Assembly: GCA_965249615.1 (NCBI GenBank)
Contig: CBDFMI010000006.1
Coordinates: 434,001 to 498,000, forward strand
DNA: 64,000 nt
Source of the DNA: G963555815 sp965249615 [NCBI: bacterium]
GTDB lineage: Bacteria; UBA8248; JACPRG01
Direction: 5' to 3'
Part shown: positions 33,727 through 44,398 of the stretch, one piece after another
Position numbering within the stretch: position 1 is the stretch's first letter
Layout: each line of letters opens with the position of its first letter
Notes under the pieces: generated by a model
What the model saw: only the letters and a program-made list of their open reading frames with translations
Told to the model about the DNA's origin: nothing
The model's database searches: none
Translations under genes and position numbers: made by a program

Positions 33727-35205
33727 CTATGGGACCAGGGCGATGGCCGACGCCCCTTGGAAGAAAGGGGCCGCTGAGGCCTTAACCGCGGAGAGCAGGG
33801 GGTCGGGATAGAGCCCGATCAGGAGGACTCCGACCACCATCAAGCCGAGGGCGAGACGGAGTGGGACGGAGGTGGAGATTTCGACCTTTCCGGCCGGTTC
33901 CACCATGTACATATTCACGACGACCTTGAAGTAGTAGTAGACGGAGAGGACGCTGTTCAGGACCCCGATGAGGGCCAGCCAGATATAGCCTGACTCGATG
34001 GCCGCCGAGAAGAGATAGAACTTCCCGACAAAACCCGCCGTCGGCGGGACCCCCGCCAGAGAGAGAAAGAAGACGACAAAGCCGATGCCGGCCAGGGGGT
34101 GGGCCCTCGCGAGTCCCCGAAAATCCTCCACCCGGTCTCCTCGGAAGTTTTGGCGGCACAGGAGGATCACCATGGCGAAGGCGCCCATGTTCATGAAGAT
34201 GTAGACGGCCAGGTAGAGGAGGACGCTTGCCATCCCGATCTCGCTGCCGACGACGAGGCCGATCATGACGTAGCCGGCATGGGCCACCGAAGAGTAGGCC
34301 AGGAGCCGTTTCAGGTTGGACTGAACCATGGCGGCGATGTTGCCCCAGGTCATGCTGAAGACGGCCAGGAGCCAGAGGAGAATGGCCCACTGGTCGGCGA
34401 TCCCCTCGAAGGCGACGGCGAAGATCCGGAGCAACCCCGCGAAGGCCGCCGCCTTGGTCCCCACGCTCATGAAGGCCGTGATGGAGGTGGGGGCTCCCTG
34501 GTAGGCGTCCGGGGCCCACATGTGGAAGGGGACGAGGGCGATTTTGAAGGCGAACCCAGCCACGATCATGATGACAGAGAGGGTGAGGAGAATATTGGGG
34601 CCTGTCATCTCCCCGAAGGCGGCATGCATGGCGGCGAGGTTCGTCGTCCCCGTAATGCCGTAAGCGAGTGCGATTCCGTAGAGGATGATCCCCGAACTGA
34701 AAGCCCCCAGGAGAAAGTATTTGATCCCTCCCTCTTGGGACAAGAGATCGCGCTTCATGAAGCCGACCAGCATGTAGATGGGGATGGAGAGAAGCTCCAT
34801 GCCGATGTAGATGGTCAGGAGGTCGCTCCCCCCGGCCATCACCATCATCCCGATAACGCTGAAGAGGATCAGGGCGTAGTACTCCCCCAGGTGAATCTCC
34901 TCTATCGAGAGGTATCGCAGGGAGATGAGGACCGTGAGGACGGTGATCGCCAGAAAGATGAACTTGAAGAAGATGGCGAAGGAGTCCACCCGGTACATGT
35001 CGCTGAAGAGGCTGGCCTCCATCCCGATCAGGGGGAGGGTGAGGAGGCCCGTCACGACGACCCCGAAAAGCGTCAGGAGGCCCAAGAGCGCCTTTCGCCT
35101 CTGGGGGACAAAGAGGTCCACCAAAATCACGAGGCAAACGAGGACCGTCATGGCGATCTCCGGCATGATCGCAAAAAGGTTGACGGCGGGGAGCTTAAGC
35201 GGCAT
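33727..35205 (-). CDS. nuoN: NADH-quinone oxidoreductase subunit N
   Basis: Antiporter-like proton-pumping subunit of complex I, 492 residues with about 14 membrane helices. Diagnostic blocks are GMELLSIPIYMLVGFMKRD, VPFHMWAPDAYQGAPTSITA (the discontinuous helix with its key Lys/Asp region) and NLKRLLAYSSVAHAGYVMIG. It is the last gene of the nuo cluster, starting 3 bp after nuoM. It ends 131 bp before the thyX start. Confidence 0.97.
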   Translation of the reverse strand: MPLKLPAVNLFAIMPEIAMTVLVCLVILVDLFVPQRRKALLGLLTLFGVVVTGLLTLPLIGMEASLFSDMYRVDSFAIFFKFIFLAITVLTVLISLRYLSIEEIHLGEYYALILFSVIGMMVMAGGSDLLTIYIGMELLSIPIYMLVGFMKRDLLSQEGGIKYFLLGAFSSGIILYGIALAYGITGTTNLAAMHAAFGEMTGPNILLTLSVIMIVAGFAFKIALVPFHMWAPDAYQGAPTSITAFMSVGTKAAAFAGLLRIFAVAFEGIADQWAILLWLLAVFSMTWGNIAAMVQSNLKRLLAYSSVAHAGYVMIGLVVGSEIGMASVLLYLAVYIFMNMGAFAMVILLCRQNFRGDRVEDFRGLARAHPLAGIGFVVFFLSLAGVPPTAGFVGKFYLFSAAIESGYIWLALIGVLNSVLSVYYYFKVVVNMYMVEPAGKVEISTSVPLRLALGLMVVGVLLIGLYPDPLLSAVKASAAPFFQGASAIALVP

Positions 35206-35208
35206 CTC

Positions 35209-36804
35209 CTACCTGCTCCATTCTGTGGTCAGGTACTGGTGCTGTCTCAAGGCCTCAGACGCCTGGGCGGACAGGCTTTCGGGCGTCCCCCGGGCCAGCT
35301 CCACGTGCTGGATGAGGTTCTTGACGCTCGGTTCCATGATTTCGAGGAAAGGCTTGGGGTACATCCCGATCCAGAACATGAGAAGGAGGATGGGGAGCAT
35401 GTAGGCGACTTCGCGGCGGTTCAAGTCCGGGAGGTTTTGGTTCTCCTCATGGGTCACGGCCCCGAACATCATCCGCTGGAAGAGCCAGAGCATATAGCCC
35501 GCCCCGAGGACGATCCCCGTGACAGCGAAGGCGGCGTACACCGTGCTCGTCTGAAAGACCCCAAGGAGGATGAGGAATTCTCCCACGAAGCCGTTGAGGC
35601 CGGGAAGCCCAATGGACGAGAACATGGCGATGGCGAAGACCACCGTGAAGACCGGCATCACGCGCGCGAGGCCGCCGTAGTCGGCGATCATTCGGCTGTG
35701 TCTTCGCTCATAGAGGATCCCCACGATCAAGAAGAGGGCCCCGGTGGAGAGACCGTGGTTCAGGTTCTGAAGGAGGGCCCCAAGAAGACCCTGGGGGTTC
35801 AGGGCGAAGATCCCCAGCATGACGAACCCGAGATGGCTCACGGAGCTATAGGCCACCAATTTTTTAATGTCTTTCTGGGCCATGGCCACAAGGGCCCCGT
35901 AGATGATCCCGATGATGGCCAGAAGGGCGATGAAGGGGACGAGGTTGAAACTGGCCCTGGGCAGCAGGGGGAGGCTGAAGCGGACGAAGCCGTAGGTCCC
36001 CATCTTGAGGAGCACCCCGGCCAGGATGACACTCCCCGCCGTGGGGGCCTCCACGTGGGCGTCGGGAAGCCAGGTGTGGAAGGGGAACAAGGGGACCTTG
36101 ATGGCGAAGCCCACAAAGAGGGCGAGGAAGATCCAGAACTGAAAGTTCTCGGGCAGCTTCGGCGCCATCCGGTAGAGCTCAAGCAAATTAAAGGTGAACT
36201 CGCCGGAGCCGTAGATGGGGTCGGCGTTCAGGAAGTAAAGGGCCAGAAAACCCAGGAGGAGGAGGACGCTTCCGAAGAGTGTGTAGAGGAAAAACTTGAT
36301 GGCGGCGTAGAGCTTCCGAGCCCCCCCCCAGATGCCGATGAGGAAATACATGGGGACCAGCATGACCTCCCAGAAGACGTAGAACAGGAAAACGTCAAGG
36401 GCCATGAAGACCCCCAGCATCCCTGTCTCCAGGATGAGGAGGCTCACGTAGTACTCTTTTTGCCGCTCTCCGATGTTGCTGAAGGAGCAGAGAACCGCGA
36501 CGGAGCTGAGGAGCGTGGTCAGGATGATGAGGGGGAGGCTGATCCCATCGATGCCAAAGAAGTATTGGACCCCGATGGATGGGATCCACTCCGCGCGTTC
36601 GACGAACTGCATTTGGACATTGCTCGGCTCAAAGTAGGGGATCATGAAGAGTGAGGAAAAGAGGGAGATCAGCGAGACGCCGAAGGCGAACCATTTGATG
36701 ACGAGTGGTCGCTGCCTGGAGAAGAGGAGCATGATCAAGACGGCCCCTACGATGGGGACGTAGGCCGTCATCGAAAGGACGGGGAAGCCGAGGGCGTTTG
36801 TCAT
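35209..36804 (-). CDS. nuoM: NADH-quinone oxidoreductase subunit M
   Basis: Second antiporter-like subunit, 531 residues. The family blocks FYVFWEVMLVPMYFLIGIWG, VPLFPFHTWLPDAHVEAPTA and DIKKLVAYSSVSHLGFVMLG are intact. They include the Glu of the fifth helix (FWEVML) and the Lys and Asp residues used for proton transfer. The order nuoL-nuoM-nuoN is standard, with short gaps. Confidence 0.97.
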   Translation of the reverse strand: MTNALGFPVLSMTAYVPIVGAVLIMLLFSRQRPLVIKWFAFGVSLISLFSSLFMIPYFEPSNVQMQFVERAEWIPSIGVQYFFGIDGISLPLIILTTLLSSVAVLCSFSNIGERQKEYYVSLLILETGMLGVFMALDVFLFYVFWEVMLVPMYFLIGIWGGARKLYAAIKFFLYTLFGSVLLLLGFLALYFLNADPIYGSGEFTFNLLELYRMAPKLPENFQFWIFLALFVGFAIKVPLFPFHTWLPDAHVEAPTAGSVILAGVLLKMGTYGFVRFSLPLLPRASFNLVPFIALLAIIGIIYGALVAMAQKDIKKLVAYSSVSHLGFVMLGIFALNPQGLLGALLQNLNHGLSTGALFLIVGILYERRHSRMIADYGGLARVMPVFTVVFAIAMFSSIGLPGLNGFVGEFLILLGVFQTSTVYAAFAVTGIVLGAGYMLWLFQRMMFGAVTHEENQNLPDLNRREVAYMLPILLLMFWIGMYPKPFLEIMEPSVKNLIQHVELARGTPESLSAQASEALRQHQYLTTEWSR

Positions 36805-36845
36805 AGAGGCGAAACTCCCAGTCAGGACTTAGAAGTTATCTTTCC

Positions 36846-38879
36846 TCATCCGAGAAGGAGGAAGAGGCTCACGGTGATGAAAATGCCAAGGAGCATGACC
36901 AGGGCATAGTTCTGGACGACGCCCGTCTGAAGGCGGCGAAGCCCCCGGGCCCAGTTGATGAGAATGACCCCGATCCCATTCACGGCGCCGTCCACCGTTT
37001 GAAGATCGAAAATGCCAGACAGCTTGCTGAGGGCCACCGTTCCCCATGAGACCCCGTTGACAGCCCCGTCCACACCCTTGGCGTCAGTGCCCGAACAAAG
37101 ATGAGCCAGGCGTATCGAGGGCCGTATGAAGACGGCGTGGTAGATCTCGTCCACCCAGTATTTATTGAGGAGGAGCCGGTGGACTCCACGGAATCGCTCG
37201 GCCACCTTGGCGGGGAGGTCTGGCCGCTTTCGATACATGTGGCGGGCCAGCATCCACCCCGACACCCCCACCACCACCGAAAAGACGGCGAGCCACAGCT
37301 CCAGAAGGCCGAATCTCCCTGATTTGTTTTCGGCTGAAGCCGCCACCAGCTGGATGCCGGCATGGCCCCCGTCTGGGAAGACTGGCGCCAAATGCTCGTG
37401 AAAGAAGTTCATCTGCGGGATGCCGACCCAGCCCCCCAGCAGGGCGAGGACGGCGAGGATCACCAAGGGAACCGTCATCACGGCGGGGGATTCGTGGACA
37501 TGGGAGACGACGTGAGGGTCGCCCCGGGATTCTCCGTAGAAGGCGAGATAGATGAGGCGGAACATGTAGAAGGCCGTCATGAAGGCGGTGATGATCCCCA
37601 GGGCGTAGAGGAAATAGTGGCCGCCCTTAAAAGTCTCGGCCAGGATCTCGTCTTTGCTGAAGAAGCCCGCGAAGGGCGGAATCCCGGCGATGGCGAGGGC
37701 CCCCATGTAAAAGGTGATGGCCGTGACGGGGAGGCGGCGACGAAGCCCCCCCATGTAGCGAAGGTCCTGCCTCCGCCCCTCCTCCGGGTCGGAGTGCAGG
37801 GCGTGGATGACGCTCCCCGCGCCGAGGAACATGAGGCCTTTGAAAAAGGCGTGGGTCATGAGATGAAAGATCCCGGCCCCGAAGGCCCCCACCCCAAGGG
37901 CCATAAACATGTAGCCGAGCTGGCTCACCGTGGAGTAGGCCAGGACCTTTTTGATGTCATTCTGGACGAGCGCAATGGAGGCGGCGAAGATGGCCGTGAG
38001 GGCCCCGACCAGAGCCACCACGCTCATAGACACGGGGGAGAGGAGATACAAGGCGTTCGAGCGGGCCACCATGTAAACCCCGGCGGTCACCATGGTGGCG
38101 GCGTGGATGAGGGCGCTGACCGAAGTGGGGCCTTCCATGGCGTCCGGAAGCCAGGTGTAGAGGGGAAGCTGGGCCGATTTCCCCACGGCCCCCACAAAGA
38201 GGAGGAGTGTAATGGCCGTCGCCGCGCCGGCGATGGCGGAGCCCGCCACCGCTGCCCCGGCCTGATCGAAGACGCCTGCGTAGTTCAGCGTCCCGAATGT
38301 CTGGAAGATGAGAAAGAGGCCGAGGAGGAAACTCGCGTCCCCGATGCGGTTCATGATGAAGGCCTTTTTTCCCGCGTCGGCGGCTGACTTCTTGTGGTAC
38401 CAAAAGCCGATGAGGAGATAAGAACAGAGCCCCACCCCCTCCCAGCCGACGAACATGAGGAGGTAGTTGTTGGCCAGGATGAGAAGGAGCATCGAGAACA
38501 TGAAGAGGTTCAGGTAGGCGAAGTAGCGGGAGTAGCCCGGGTCCCCACGCATATACCCGGCCGAGTAGACGTGGATGACGAACCCCACCCCCGTTACCAC
38601 GAAGAGCATCACGGCGCTGAGGGGGTCCAGAAGGAACGCCACCTCGACCAGAAGGCTCGGCACCGGGATCCACTCAAAGAGGCGCACCTCACCGCTCAGG
38701 CCCCGGAAGACCGCCTGATAGAGGAGGAGGAGGGACAGCCCCAGAGAAAGGCCGGTGGAGATAATGGCGGGCCAGTGGGCTTTCCTTCCGATGTAGCGCC
38801 CGAGGAATCCGTTCACCAAGACCCCCAGGGCCGGAAAGACGAGGACGAGAGGCAGAAGATTCAGCACTGATATCACCAC
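36846..38879 (-). CDS. nuoL: NADH-quinone oxidoreductase subunit L
   Basis: Largest antiporter-like subunit, 677 residues, including the long C-terminal lateral helix extension. Key blocks are [40 protein letters not shown] and [20 protein letters not shown]. The ATG overlaps the end of nuoK by seven bases. All proton-path residues typical of NuoL appear present by eye. Confidence 0.97.
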   Translation of the reverse strand: MVISVLNLLPLVLVFPALGVLVNGFLGRYIGRKAHWPAIISTGLSLGLSLLLLYQAVFRGLSGEVRLFEWIPVPSLLVEVAFLLDPLSAVMLFVVTGVGFVIHVYSAGYMRGDPGYSRYFAYLNLFMFSMLLLILANNYLLMFVGWEGVGLCSYLLIGFWYHKKSAADAGKKAFIMNRIGDASFLLGLFLIFQTFGTLNYAGVFDQAGAAVAGSAIAGAATAITLLLFVGAVGKSAQLPLYTWLPDAMEGPTSVSALIHAATMVTAGVYMVARSNALYLLSPVSMSVVALVGALTAIFAASIALVQNDIKKVLAYSTVSQLGYMFMALGVGAFGAGIFHLMTHAFFKGLMFLGAGSVIHALHSDPEEGRRQDLRYMGGLRRRLPVTAITFYMGALAIAGIPPFAGFFSKDEILAETFKGGHYFLYALGIITAFMTAFYMFRLIYLAFYGESRGDPHVVSHVHESPAVMTVPLVILAVLALLGGWVGIPQMNFFHEHLAPVFPDGGHAGIQLVAASAENKSGRFGLLELWLAVFSVVVGVSGWMLARHMYRKRPDLPAKVAERFRGVHRLLLNKYWVDEIYHAVFIRPSIRLAHLCSGTDAKGVDGAVNGVSWGTVALSKLSGIFDLQTVDGAVNGIGVILINWARGLRRLQTGVVQNYALVMLLGIFITVSLFLLLG

Positions 38880-39175
38880 TTCAACAGGTTGATCTCGTCG
38901 ACGTTTAGGGCGGCTCTTTGCCGGTTGATGGAGATGATGAGGGCGAGTCCGACGGCGGCCTCGGCCGCCGCCACCGTGATGACAAAGATGGCGAAGACCT
39001 GCCCCGTTAGGTTCCCATGGGCCCTGGAGAAGGCTATCAGGGTCAGGTTGACGGCGTTCAGCATGAGTTCGATGGACATCAGGATGATCATGATGTTTCG
39101 CCTGGTCAGGACCCCGACGGCCCCAATCAGGAAGATGATGCCCCCCAGGGCGAGGTAGTAAGGAATGGGAACCAT
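38873..39175 (-). CDS. nuoK: NADH-quinone oxidoreductase subunit K
   Basis: Small three-helix (MrpC-like) subunit of 100 residues, normal in length. [20 protein letters not shown] carries the first conserved membrane Glu and [20 protein letters not shown] the second. It is adjacent to nuoJ with no gap. Confidence 0.97.
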   Translation of the reverse strand: MVPIPYYLALGGIIFLIGAVGVLTRRNIMIILMSIELMLNAVNLTLIAFSRAHGNLTGQVFAIFVITVAAAEAAVGLALIISINRQRAALNVDEINLLKW

Positions 39176-39697
39176 TTACTTAATCTCTCGCTTGGCCAGC
39201 ACGATGGCCCCGATCATGGCCGCCAGGAGGAGGAGGGAGGCCACCTCAAAGGGGAAGAGGAACTGGGTGTAGAGAACGCCCCCGAAGGCCTCGGTGTTGC
39301 CTATCTCCGCGGCGGCCTTCGCCCCCTCTGCGACAACCCCCGCCGGGGGCAGCAATTCGAAGAATCCCCCCAACAGGATGACCAGGAACTCGGCGGCCAG
39401 GAGCCCACCGATGATGAAAGCGAAGGCCCGCTGGCGGTTCCACTGACGGACCCCCATCTGTTCGCGCACATTAACGAGCATAATGACGAAGACGTAGAGC
39501 ATCATGATGGCCCCGGCGTAGATGAGGATCTGGATGGCAGCGAGAAACTCCGCGCCCAGCATGACGTAAAGGGCAGCCACGAAGAAGAAGCTGAGGAGGA
39601 GAGCGAGGGCGCTGTGGACCACGTTTCTCAGGCTGATGACCATCACGGAGGCGGCGATCATCCCGACCGCGAAGATGAGAAAGAATGGCCATTCCAT
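39176..39697 (-). CDS. nuoJ: NADH-quinone oxidoreductase subunit J
   Basis: 173-residue membrane subunit with five helices. The conserved third-helix region reads AAIQILIYAGAIMMLYVFVI, containing the pi-bulge Tyr-Ala-Gly-Ala. It follows nuoH by 13 bp, the place where nuoI is found in standard clusters; nuoI is not there. Confidence 0.97.
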   Translation of the reverse strand: MEWPFFLIFAVGMIAASVMVISLRNVVHSALALLLSFFFVAALYVMLGAEFLAAIQILIYAGAIMMLYVFVIMLVNVREQMGVRQWNRQRAFAFIIGGLLAAEFLVILLGGFFELLPPAGVVAEGAKAAAEIGNTEAFGGVLYTQFLFPFEVASLLLLAAMIGAIVLAKREIK

Positions 39698-39710
39698 CTT
39701 GGAATCCCCT

Positions 39711-40793
39711 TTAAACGAGCTGCAGGACGATACCGGTGATAAAAATGTTCAAGAGAGCCAGCGGGAACATCATCTTCCACCCCAGCGCCATGAGCCGGTC
39801 ATAGCGAAAGCGCGGCAGGGTCCCCCTGATCCAGATGAACATGAACATCCCGAACAGCACCTTGAGGAAGAACCAGAGAGGTCCTGAGATGAGGACGGCC
39901 TTCGTCACCCCCCCGATGTTCTGGACCAGGGAGGCCAACCCCACAGAGGCGGCGCCGACGGCCGATGCCACCAGGAAGGTGACCAGGTCCACGCCGCCCG
40001 AGATGATGGTTTCCAGGAACTGGGGGATTTGCCAGCCCCCGAAGAAGAGGATCGCCCCGATGGAGCAGATCACCATCATGTTGGCGTACTCAGCCAGGAA
40101 GAAGAAGGCGAACTTCATGCCGCTGTACTCGGTGTGGAAGCCCCCCACCAGCTCTGTCTCGGCCTCGGGGAGGTCGAAGGGGAGGCGGTTGGTCTCGGCG
40201 AGCCCGGCGACGAAGTAGAGGACGAAAGCCAGGGGCTGATAGAAGATGAACCAGACGTTCTTCTGGGCCTCGACGATCTCAAGGAGGTTCAGGGACCCGG
40301 CCACCATGAGAGGGCCGATTAGGGCGAACCCCAAAAAAATCTCGTAGCTGATGAGTTGGGCCGCGCTCCGGAACCCCCCCAGCAGGGAATACTTGCTCCC
40401 CGAGGCCCAGCCCGCCATGACGATGCCGAAGACACCGAGGGAGGAGATCCCGAGGATGTAGAGGATCCCGATGTTGATGTTGGCGATGAAGAAGTTCCCC
40501 GAGATGGGGATGACCGAGTAGACGATGAAGGCGGGGATGAGGGCGAAGAGCGGGGCCATCAGGAAGACCGGTCGATCCGCCTGGTGCGGGATGATGTCTT
40601 CCTTGAGGAAGAGTTTTAGACCGTCGGCGATGGGCTGAAGGAGGCCGTGGTAGCCGACCCGCATGGGCCCCATGCGCACCTGAATGTGCCCGATGACCTT
40701 CCGCTCGAAGTAGACCATGTAGGCCACCAGGAACGAGACCGCCCCCCAGATAATCAGGATCTTGATGAGGGCGAAACCAACCTCAAGCCACAT
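39711..40793 (-). CDS. nuoH: NADH-quinone oxidoreductase subunit H
   Basis: Membrane subunit forming part of the quinone site, 360 residues. Signature pieces are [40 protein letters not shown] and [20 protein letters not shown]. It lies between nuoD (39 bp) and nuoJ. Confidence 0.97.
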   Translation of the reverse strand: MWLEVGFALIKILIIWGAVSFLVAYMVYFERKVIGHIQVRMGPMRVGYHGLLQPIADGLKLFLKEDIIPHQADRPVFLMAPLFALIPAFIVYSVIPISGNFFIANINIGILYILGISSLGVFGIVMAGWASGSKYSLLGGFRSAAQLISYEIFLGFALIGPLMVAGSLNLLEIVEAQKNVWFIFYQPLAFVLYFVAGLAETNRLPFDLPEAETELVGGFHTEYSGMKFAFFFLAEYANMMVICSIGAILFFGGWQIPQFLETIISGGVDLVTFLVASAVGAASVGLASLVQNIGGVTKAVLISGPLWFFLKVLFGMFMFIWIRGTLPRFRYDRLMALGWKMMFPLALLNIFITGIVLQLV

Positions 40794-40832
40794 CTGTGTG
40801 CACCTTGCCTCCGCTAGGGGGGGTCGCTGACC

Positions 40833-41957
40833 TCAGCGATCCACTTCCCCGAGCACAATATCGATGCTTCCGATGGCGGCGACGGCGTCCGAGATGAGGC
40901 CGCCCTGCATCATGGTGGAGATCGACTGCAGATTCACGAAAGAGGGGGGACGGATCCTCAGCCGGTAAGCCCGGTCGGTCCCGTCACTGACTAGATAGTA
41001 GCCCAGCTCCCCCTTGGGACTCTCGATCCGGTGGTAGACTTCCCCCTTTTTTGGCTTCAACACCCGGGGAACCTTGGCCATGGTCTTTCCGGAGGGGAGG
41101 TCGGCGGCGGCCTGCTCGATGATGAAGGCGCTCTGGCGCATCTCCTCCACACGGACGAGGTAACGGTCATAGACATCGCCATTCTTTCCCACCGGGACGG
41201 TGAAGTCAAAATCCTCGTAGGCGGCGTAGGGCTCTGCACGCCGCACGTCATGGGCCACGCCGGAGGCCCTCAGGATGGGCCCACTGGCCCCGAGGTCAAT
41301 GGCGTCCTCGGCGGAGAGAACGGCCACTCCGCGGGTCCTGGACTGCCAGATACGGTTCTCGGTGAGGAGGTCTTCATAATCGTAGATGGCCTTGGGGAAC
41401 TCGCGGGCGAACTCCAAACACTTGTCGTAAAAAAGTTTGGGGGGGTCGTGGTAGACGCCTCCGACGCGGAAGGCATGAACCGTGAGCCTCGCCCCAAAGG
41501 CGGTCTCGAAAAGATCCAGGACCTTCTCTCGGTCCCGGAAACAATAGAGGAAGGCCGTCATGGCCCCGATGTCCAGGGCGTGGGTGGCGAGCCAGAGGAG
41601 ATGACTCGCGATCCGGGTGAGTTCGGCTGTGATGACGCGGATGTACTGGGCCCGGGCCGGAACCTCCATCTGAGCAAGCTTTTCCACCGTCTCCACATAT
41701 CCCAGGTTGTTGGCTGGGGAGGCCACATAATCCGTTCGGTCTGTGTAGGGAACGAACTGGGCGTAGGTGATGTTCTCGCCGATCTTCTCGACGCCCCGGT
41801 GGAGATAACCGATGTCCACGTCAACCCCTTGCACAATCTCCCCCTTCAGCCGAAGGATGACGCGAAGGACCCCGTGGGTGCTGGGGTGCTGGGGCCCCAT
41901 GTTGAGGATGAGCTCTTCCGTCTGGGGGACGATGGTCTCTGGGGTGACCTGGGTCAT
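40833..41957 (-). CDS. nuoD: NADH-quinone oxidoreductase subunit D
   Basis: 49-kDa-type subunit that shapes the quinone-binding cavity, 374 residues. The start includes LILNMGPQHPSTHGVLRVIL, with the conserved His pair. IGYLHRGVEKIGENITYAQF and a C-terminal DIVLGEVDR are also typical. It follows nuoC by 4 bp and is encoded as a separate protein, not a CD fusion. Confidence 0.97.
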   Translation of the reverse strand: MTQVTPETIVPQTEELILNMGPQHPSTHGVLRVILRLKGEIVQGVDVDIGYLHRGVEKIGENITYAQFVPYTDRTDYVASPANNLGYVETVEKLAQMEVPARAQYIRVITAELTRIASHLLWLATHALDIGAMTAFLYCFRDREKVLDLFETAFGARLTVHAFRVGGVYHDPPKLFYDKCLEFAREFPKAIYDYEDLLTENRIWQSRTRGVAVLSAEDAIDLGASGPILRASGVAHDVRRAEPYAAYEDFDFTVPVGKNGDVYDRYLVRVEEMRQSAFIIEQAAADLPSGKTMAKVPRVLKPKKGEVYHRIESPKGELGYYLVSDGTDRAYRLRIRPPSFVNLQSISTMMQGGLISDAVAAIGSIDIVLGEVDR

Positions 41958-41961
41958 AGTC

Positions 41962-42753
41962 TCACTCTCGATGGGCCATGGGCCGGGCGGCGGGCGGGAT
42001 ATGGCTTTCTACCCATTGGAGCCCGAACCCATCCCCGCGAACGGGATACTCCTTTCGGAGGGGATGGCCCTCCCAGTCGTCCGGGAGGAGGATCCGTCTG
42101 AGGTCGGGGTGGCCCTCGAAATCAATCCCCACCATGTCGTAGGCCTCTCGTTCGAGCCAGTTGGCCGTCCGCCAGATGTCAGACACGGTCGGGGCCGTCT
42201 CCGCCTCCCCAAGGCGGACCTTCAGCCGAAGGCGCCCCCTTCGCTCCAAGCCATAGAGGTGATAGACCACCTCGAAGGGGCGATCCCGGTCCGGGTAGTG
42301 GACACCGCAGAGGTCCGACAGGAAATTGAAATGGTGTTGGTCTTTGAGGTGAAGACAAAGTGGGTGGATCTGGTCCCGCCGGACGACGACGGTGAGTTCG
42401 TCCTCTTTTCCCATGAAGGCGGAGACCTCTTCCACCCCTTCCCCTGAAAAGGCGCGAATGGCCTTCACCAGGGGGAGTTCCTCGAGATTTTCGCCGGGCT
42501 TTTTGTCCGCTTTGACCGGTGGCGGGGCCTTTTTTTGTTCCGAGGCCGGGGGTTTCTCAGCCGGAGGCGCTTTGGGCTCTTCGGATTCAGCCGTTGGAGG
42601 GGAAGCTTCGGGAGCGGCTGACTCTTCCCCCTCGGGCTTTTTGTCCGCCTTGACCGGCGGTGAGGCCTCTTTTTGTTCCGAGGCCGGGGGTTTCTCAGCC
42701 GAGGACGCTTCGGGCTCCTCGGGCTCAGCGGGGGCGGAGTTCTCTTCGGTCAC
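41962..42753 (-). CDS. nuoC: NADH-quinone oxidoreductase subunit C with repeat-bearing N-terminal extension
   Basis: The last 170 or so residues are a normal 30-kDa subunit ([60 protein letters not shown]). They are preceded by about 92 residues of Ala/Pro/Glu/Lys low-complexity sequence with two near-identical 22-residue units (residues 19-40 and 65-86). Such an extension is not part of the usual fold and is probably disordered. A later start near residue 88 is not supported by an obvious ribosome site, so the extension is likely translated. Confidence 0.92.
   Translation of the reverse strand: MTEENSAPAEPEEPEASSAEKPPASEQKEASPPVKADKKPEGEESAAPEASPPTAESEEPKAPPAEKPPASEQKKAPPPVKADKKPGENLEELPLVKAIRAFSGEGVEEVSAFMGKEDELTVVVRRDQIHPLCLHLKDQHHFNFLSDLCGVHYPDRDRPFEVVYHLYGLERRGRLRLKVRLGEAETAPTVSDIWRTANWLEREAYDMVGIDFEGHPDLRRILLPDDWEGHPLRKEYPVRGDGFGLQWVESHIPPAARPMAHRE
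42496..42699 (-). repeat. Imperfect 66-bp direct repeat in nuoC
   Basis: Two 66-bp units, 42634-42699 and 42496-42561, 138 bp apart, encode 22 residues each with 20 matching. They form the disordered N-terminal extension of NuoC. Confidence 0.8.
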
Positions 42754-42873
42754 CTCGTCTCTCCTCTAGACGACGACCCATCTAACCTGTGCAAAAATTC
42801 ACAAAAGGCGGCCAAAAAAAAGCTTCCCGTTGTTCCTTTGGCCTCCCTGACTCACGGTCATCGTTTCCCTGGG

Positions 42874-43350
42874 CTACTTTCGAAGAAACTTTTCCTGCTG
42901 GATCTTCTCCTGCAGCTTCAGAATTCCCCACATCAAGGCCTCCGGGCGGGGAGGGCAGCCCGTGAGATAGATGTCGACGGGGACCACTTGGTCCACGCCC
43001 TGGAGGGTGGAGTAGGTGTTGAAAGGTCCTCCTGCCGTCGAGCAGCTCCCCATGGAGACCACCCATCGGGGTTCTGCCATCTGGTCATAGATCTTGCGCA
43101 AAACCGGGGCCATCTTGTAGGTGACGGTCCCGGCCACGATCATCACGTCCGACTGACGCGGGCTCGCCCTGAAGATGACCCCAAAGCGGTCGAGGTCATA
43201 TCGGGAGGCGCCTGTGGCCATCATCTCAATCGCGCAGCAGGCCAGGCCGAACTGCATGGGCCAAAGGGCTGATTTTCGGGCCCAATTGACCAGGTAATCG
43301 AGGGTTGTCGTGAAGATGTTCTCCTCGAAGCGGTGTTCCACTACACCCAT
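42874..43350 (-). CDS. nuoB: NADH-quinone oxidoreductase subunit B
   Basis: 158-residue PSST-type subunit holding cluster N2. The tandem Cys pair is in [20 protein letters not shown]; further Cys ligands are in [13 protein letters not shown] and [17 protein letters not shown] sequence (here [14 protein letters not shown]). It overlaps the end of nuoA by 10 bases. Confidence 0.97.
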   Translation of the reverse strand: MGVVEHRFEENIFTTTLDYLVNWARKSALWPMQFGLACCAIEMMATGASRYDLDRFGVIFRASPRQSDVMIVAGTVTYKMAPVLRKIYDQMAEPRWVVSMGSCSTAGGPFNTYSTLQGVDQVVPVDIYLTGCPPRPEALMWGILKLQEKIQQEKFLRK

Positions 43351-43733
43351 TTAAGGGCCCCTTTGCGCCAGGCGTAGAAGTAACCGACGAGGAGGATGAG
43401 AATGAAGAGCATCATCTCGACGAGGCCAAATAGGCCGAGCCGGCCGTAGACCACCGCCCAGGGAAACAGGAAGACCGCCTCCACGTCAAAAAGGAGGAAG
43501 AGGATGGCGACGATGTAAAACCGGATGGAAAATTGTTCCCCCGCCCGCGTGAGGGGCGGGATCCCGCACTCATAGGGGGAGAGTTTCTCGGTGTCTGGCC
43601 GGTTGGGTCGGATGAGATAGGCCAGGAGGAGGGTCCCGATTCCGAAGGCCGCCACCACCAGGATGAAAATGAAGATTGGGACATAGGGATGGATGACAGT
43701 GTAGTCACTGAAAAACCGGTTAACCAGTTCCAC
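43341..43733 (-). CDS. nuoA: NADH-quinone oxidoreductase subunit A
   Basis: 130-residue three-helix membrane subunit and first gene of the operon. [12 protein letters not shown] and [20 protein letters not shown] are the conserved loop and second helix with its Asp and Glu. A TATAAT box lies 38 bases upstream. Confidence 0.96.
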   Translation of the reverse strand: MELVNRFFSDYTVIHPYVPIFIFILVVAAFGIGTLLLAYLIRPNRPDTEKLSPYECGIPPLTRAGEQFSIRFYIVAILFLLFDVEAVFLFPWAVVYGRLGLFGLVEMMLFILILLVGYFYAWRKGALKWV

Positions 43734-43770
43734 GCCGGGCCCCCTCGAAACCCCACATCCCTACTTAGTA

Positions 43771-43799
43771 ATTATACTTTATTAGTCCCCGGAAGCGAA
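43771..43799 (-). promoter_or_regulatory. Promoter for the nuo operon
   Basis: On the minus strand a perfect TATAAT (43771-43776) with TTCGCT (43794-43799) 17 bp upstream. It lies 38 bases from the nuoA ATG inside a short AT-rich patch. Confidence 0.6.
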
Positions 43800-43845
43800 G
43801 ACGCAACGGGAAAAAAGGTCTCCTGATCGGTCCTTGGATTTTTCT

Positions 43846-44163
43846 TCACGGCTTGAAGAAGACCTCGGTCAGACAGGGGTCGATCTCTGGTTTCAATTCC
43901 AGATAACGCTCACTTCGCTGGAGCTGGTTGAAGAGGGCCGTCTTTCCGGCTACGCCCAGTTCTGACCAGTTGACGCAAGCCTTGGCCTCCTTAACGAGGA
44001 GGTCCAGGCGCTTCGCCCGCTCTTTCTCATCTTCCTCATCGCCCGTCTCGGCCAGGGCCCGAAGGCGCTGGATGCACCCGGAGAGGGTGTCTTCCCGGGA
44101 AGGTAGAGACTCGAAGATATAGAGATAGCCCTCTATCCGCTGACGCAGGGCCTGCGCGTCCAT
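43846..44163 (-). CDS. Small helical hypothetical protein
   Basis: About 105 residues from the chosen ATG (MDAQALRQRIEGYLYIFESL), mostly charged and helix-like (ETGDEEDEKERAKRLDLLVK), with two Cys but no recognised motif. A GTG at 44190 would add nine residues; the longer open frame to 44367 looks like leader sequence. It lies upstream of, and on the same strand as, the nuo operon, though the strong TATAAT box in between suggests separate transcription. Unknown function. Confidence 0.6.
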   Translation of the reverse strand: MDAQALRQRIEGYLYIFESLPSREDTLSGCIQRLRALAETGDEEDEKERAKRLDLLVKEAKACVNWSELGVAGKTALFNQLQRSERYLELKPEIDPCLTEVFFKP

Positions 44164-44398
44164 GGCCCCCCACTTCTTCTTCTCGCTCACCAGGCAACTC
44201 CGCCGTCTTAGGGCTTTCCGCGGGCGAGGACCGTGGTCCCCACCATCGCGGCGAACCGGATAAGGAAACGACCTCAAAAGGGCGAAAGAAGATCTCTGAA
44301 GATAAAGCGCCTTGAGCGATCCTGGTTCCTTTCCTTGATTTATAGAGCTTCGCAGGCGAAAATGCACCCTCTTTTGCTTTCACGAAAGAGGTTTCGGC

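Noticed and set aside
34099-36654. An 851-residue plus-strand open frame opposite nuoN and nuoM
   Set aside because: It is the mirror of strongly conserved nuo genes. Its product is Asp/His/Glu/Gly-rich without any domain pattern, as expected from the antisense of hydrophobic codons in GC-rich DNA.
37362-38387. A 341-residue plus-strand frame opposite nuoL
   Set aside because: Same reason: an antisense shadow with His/Asp/Glu-rich low-information sequence and no ribosome site.
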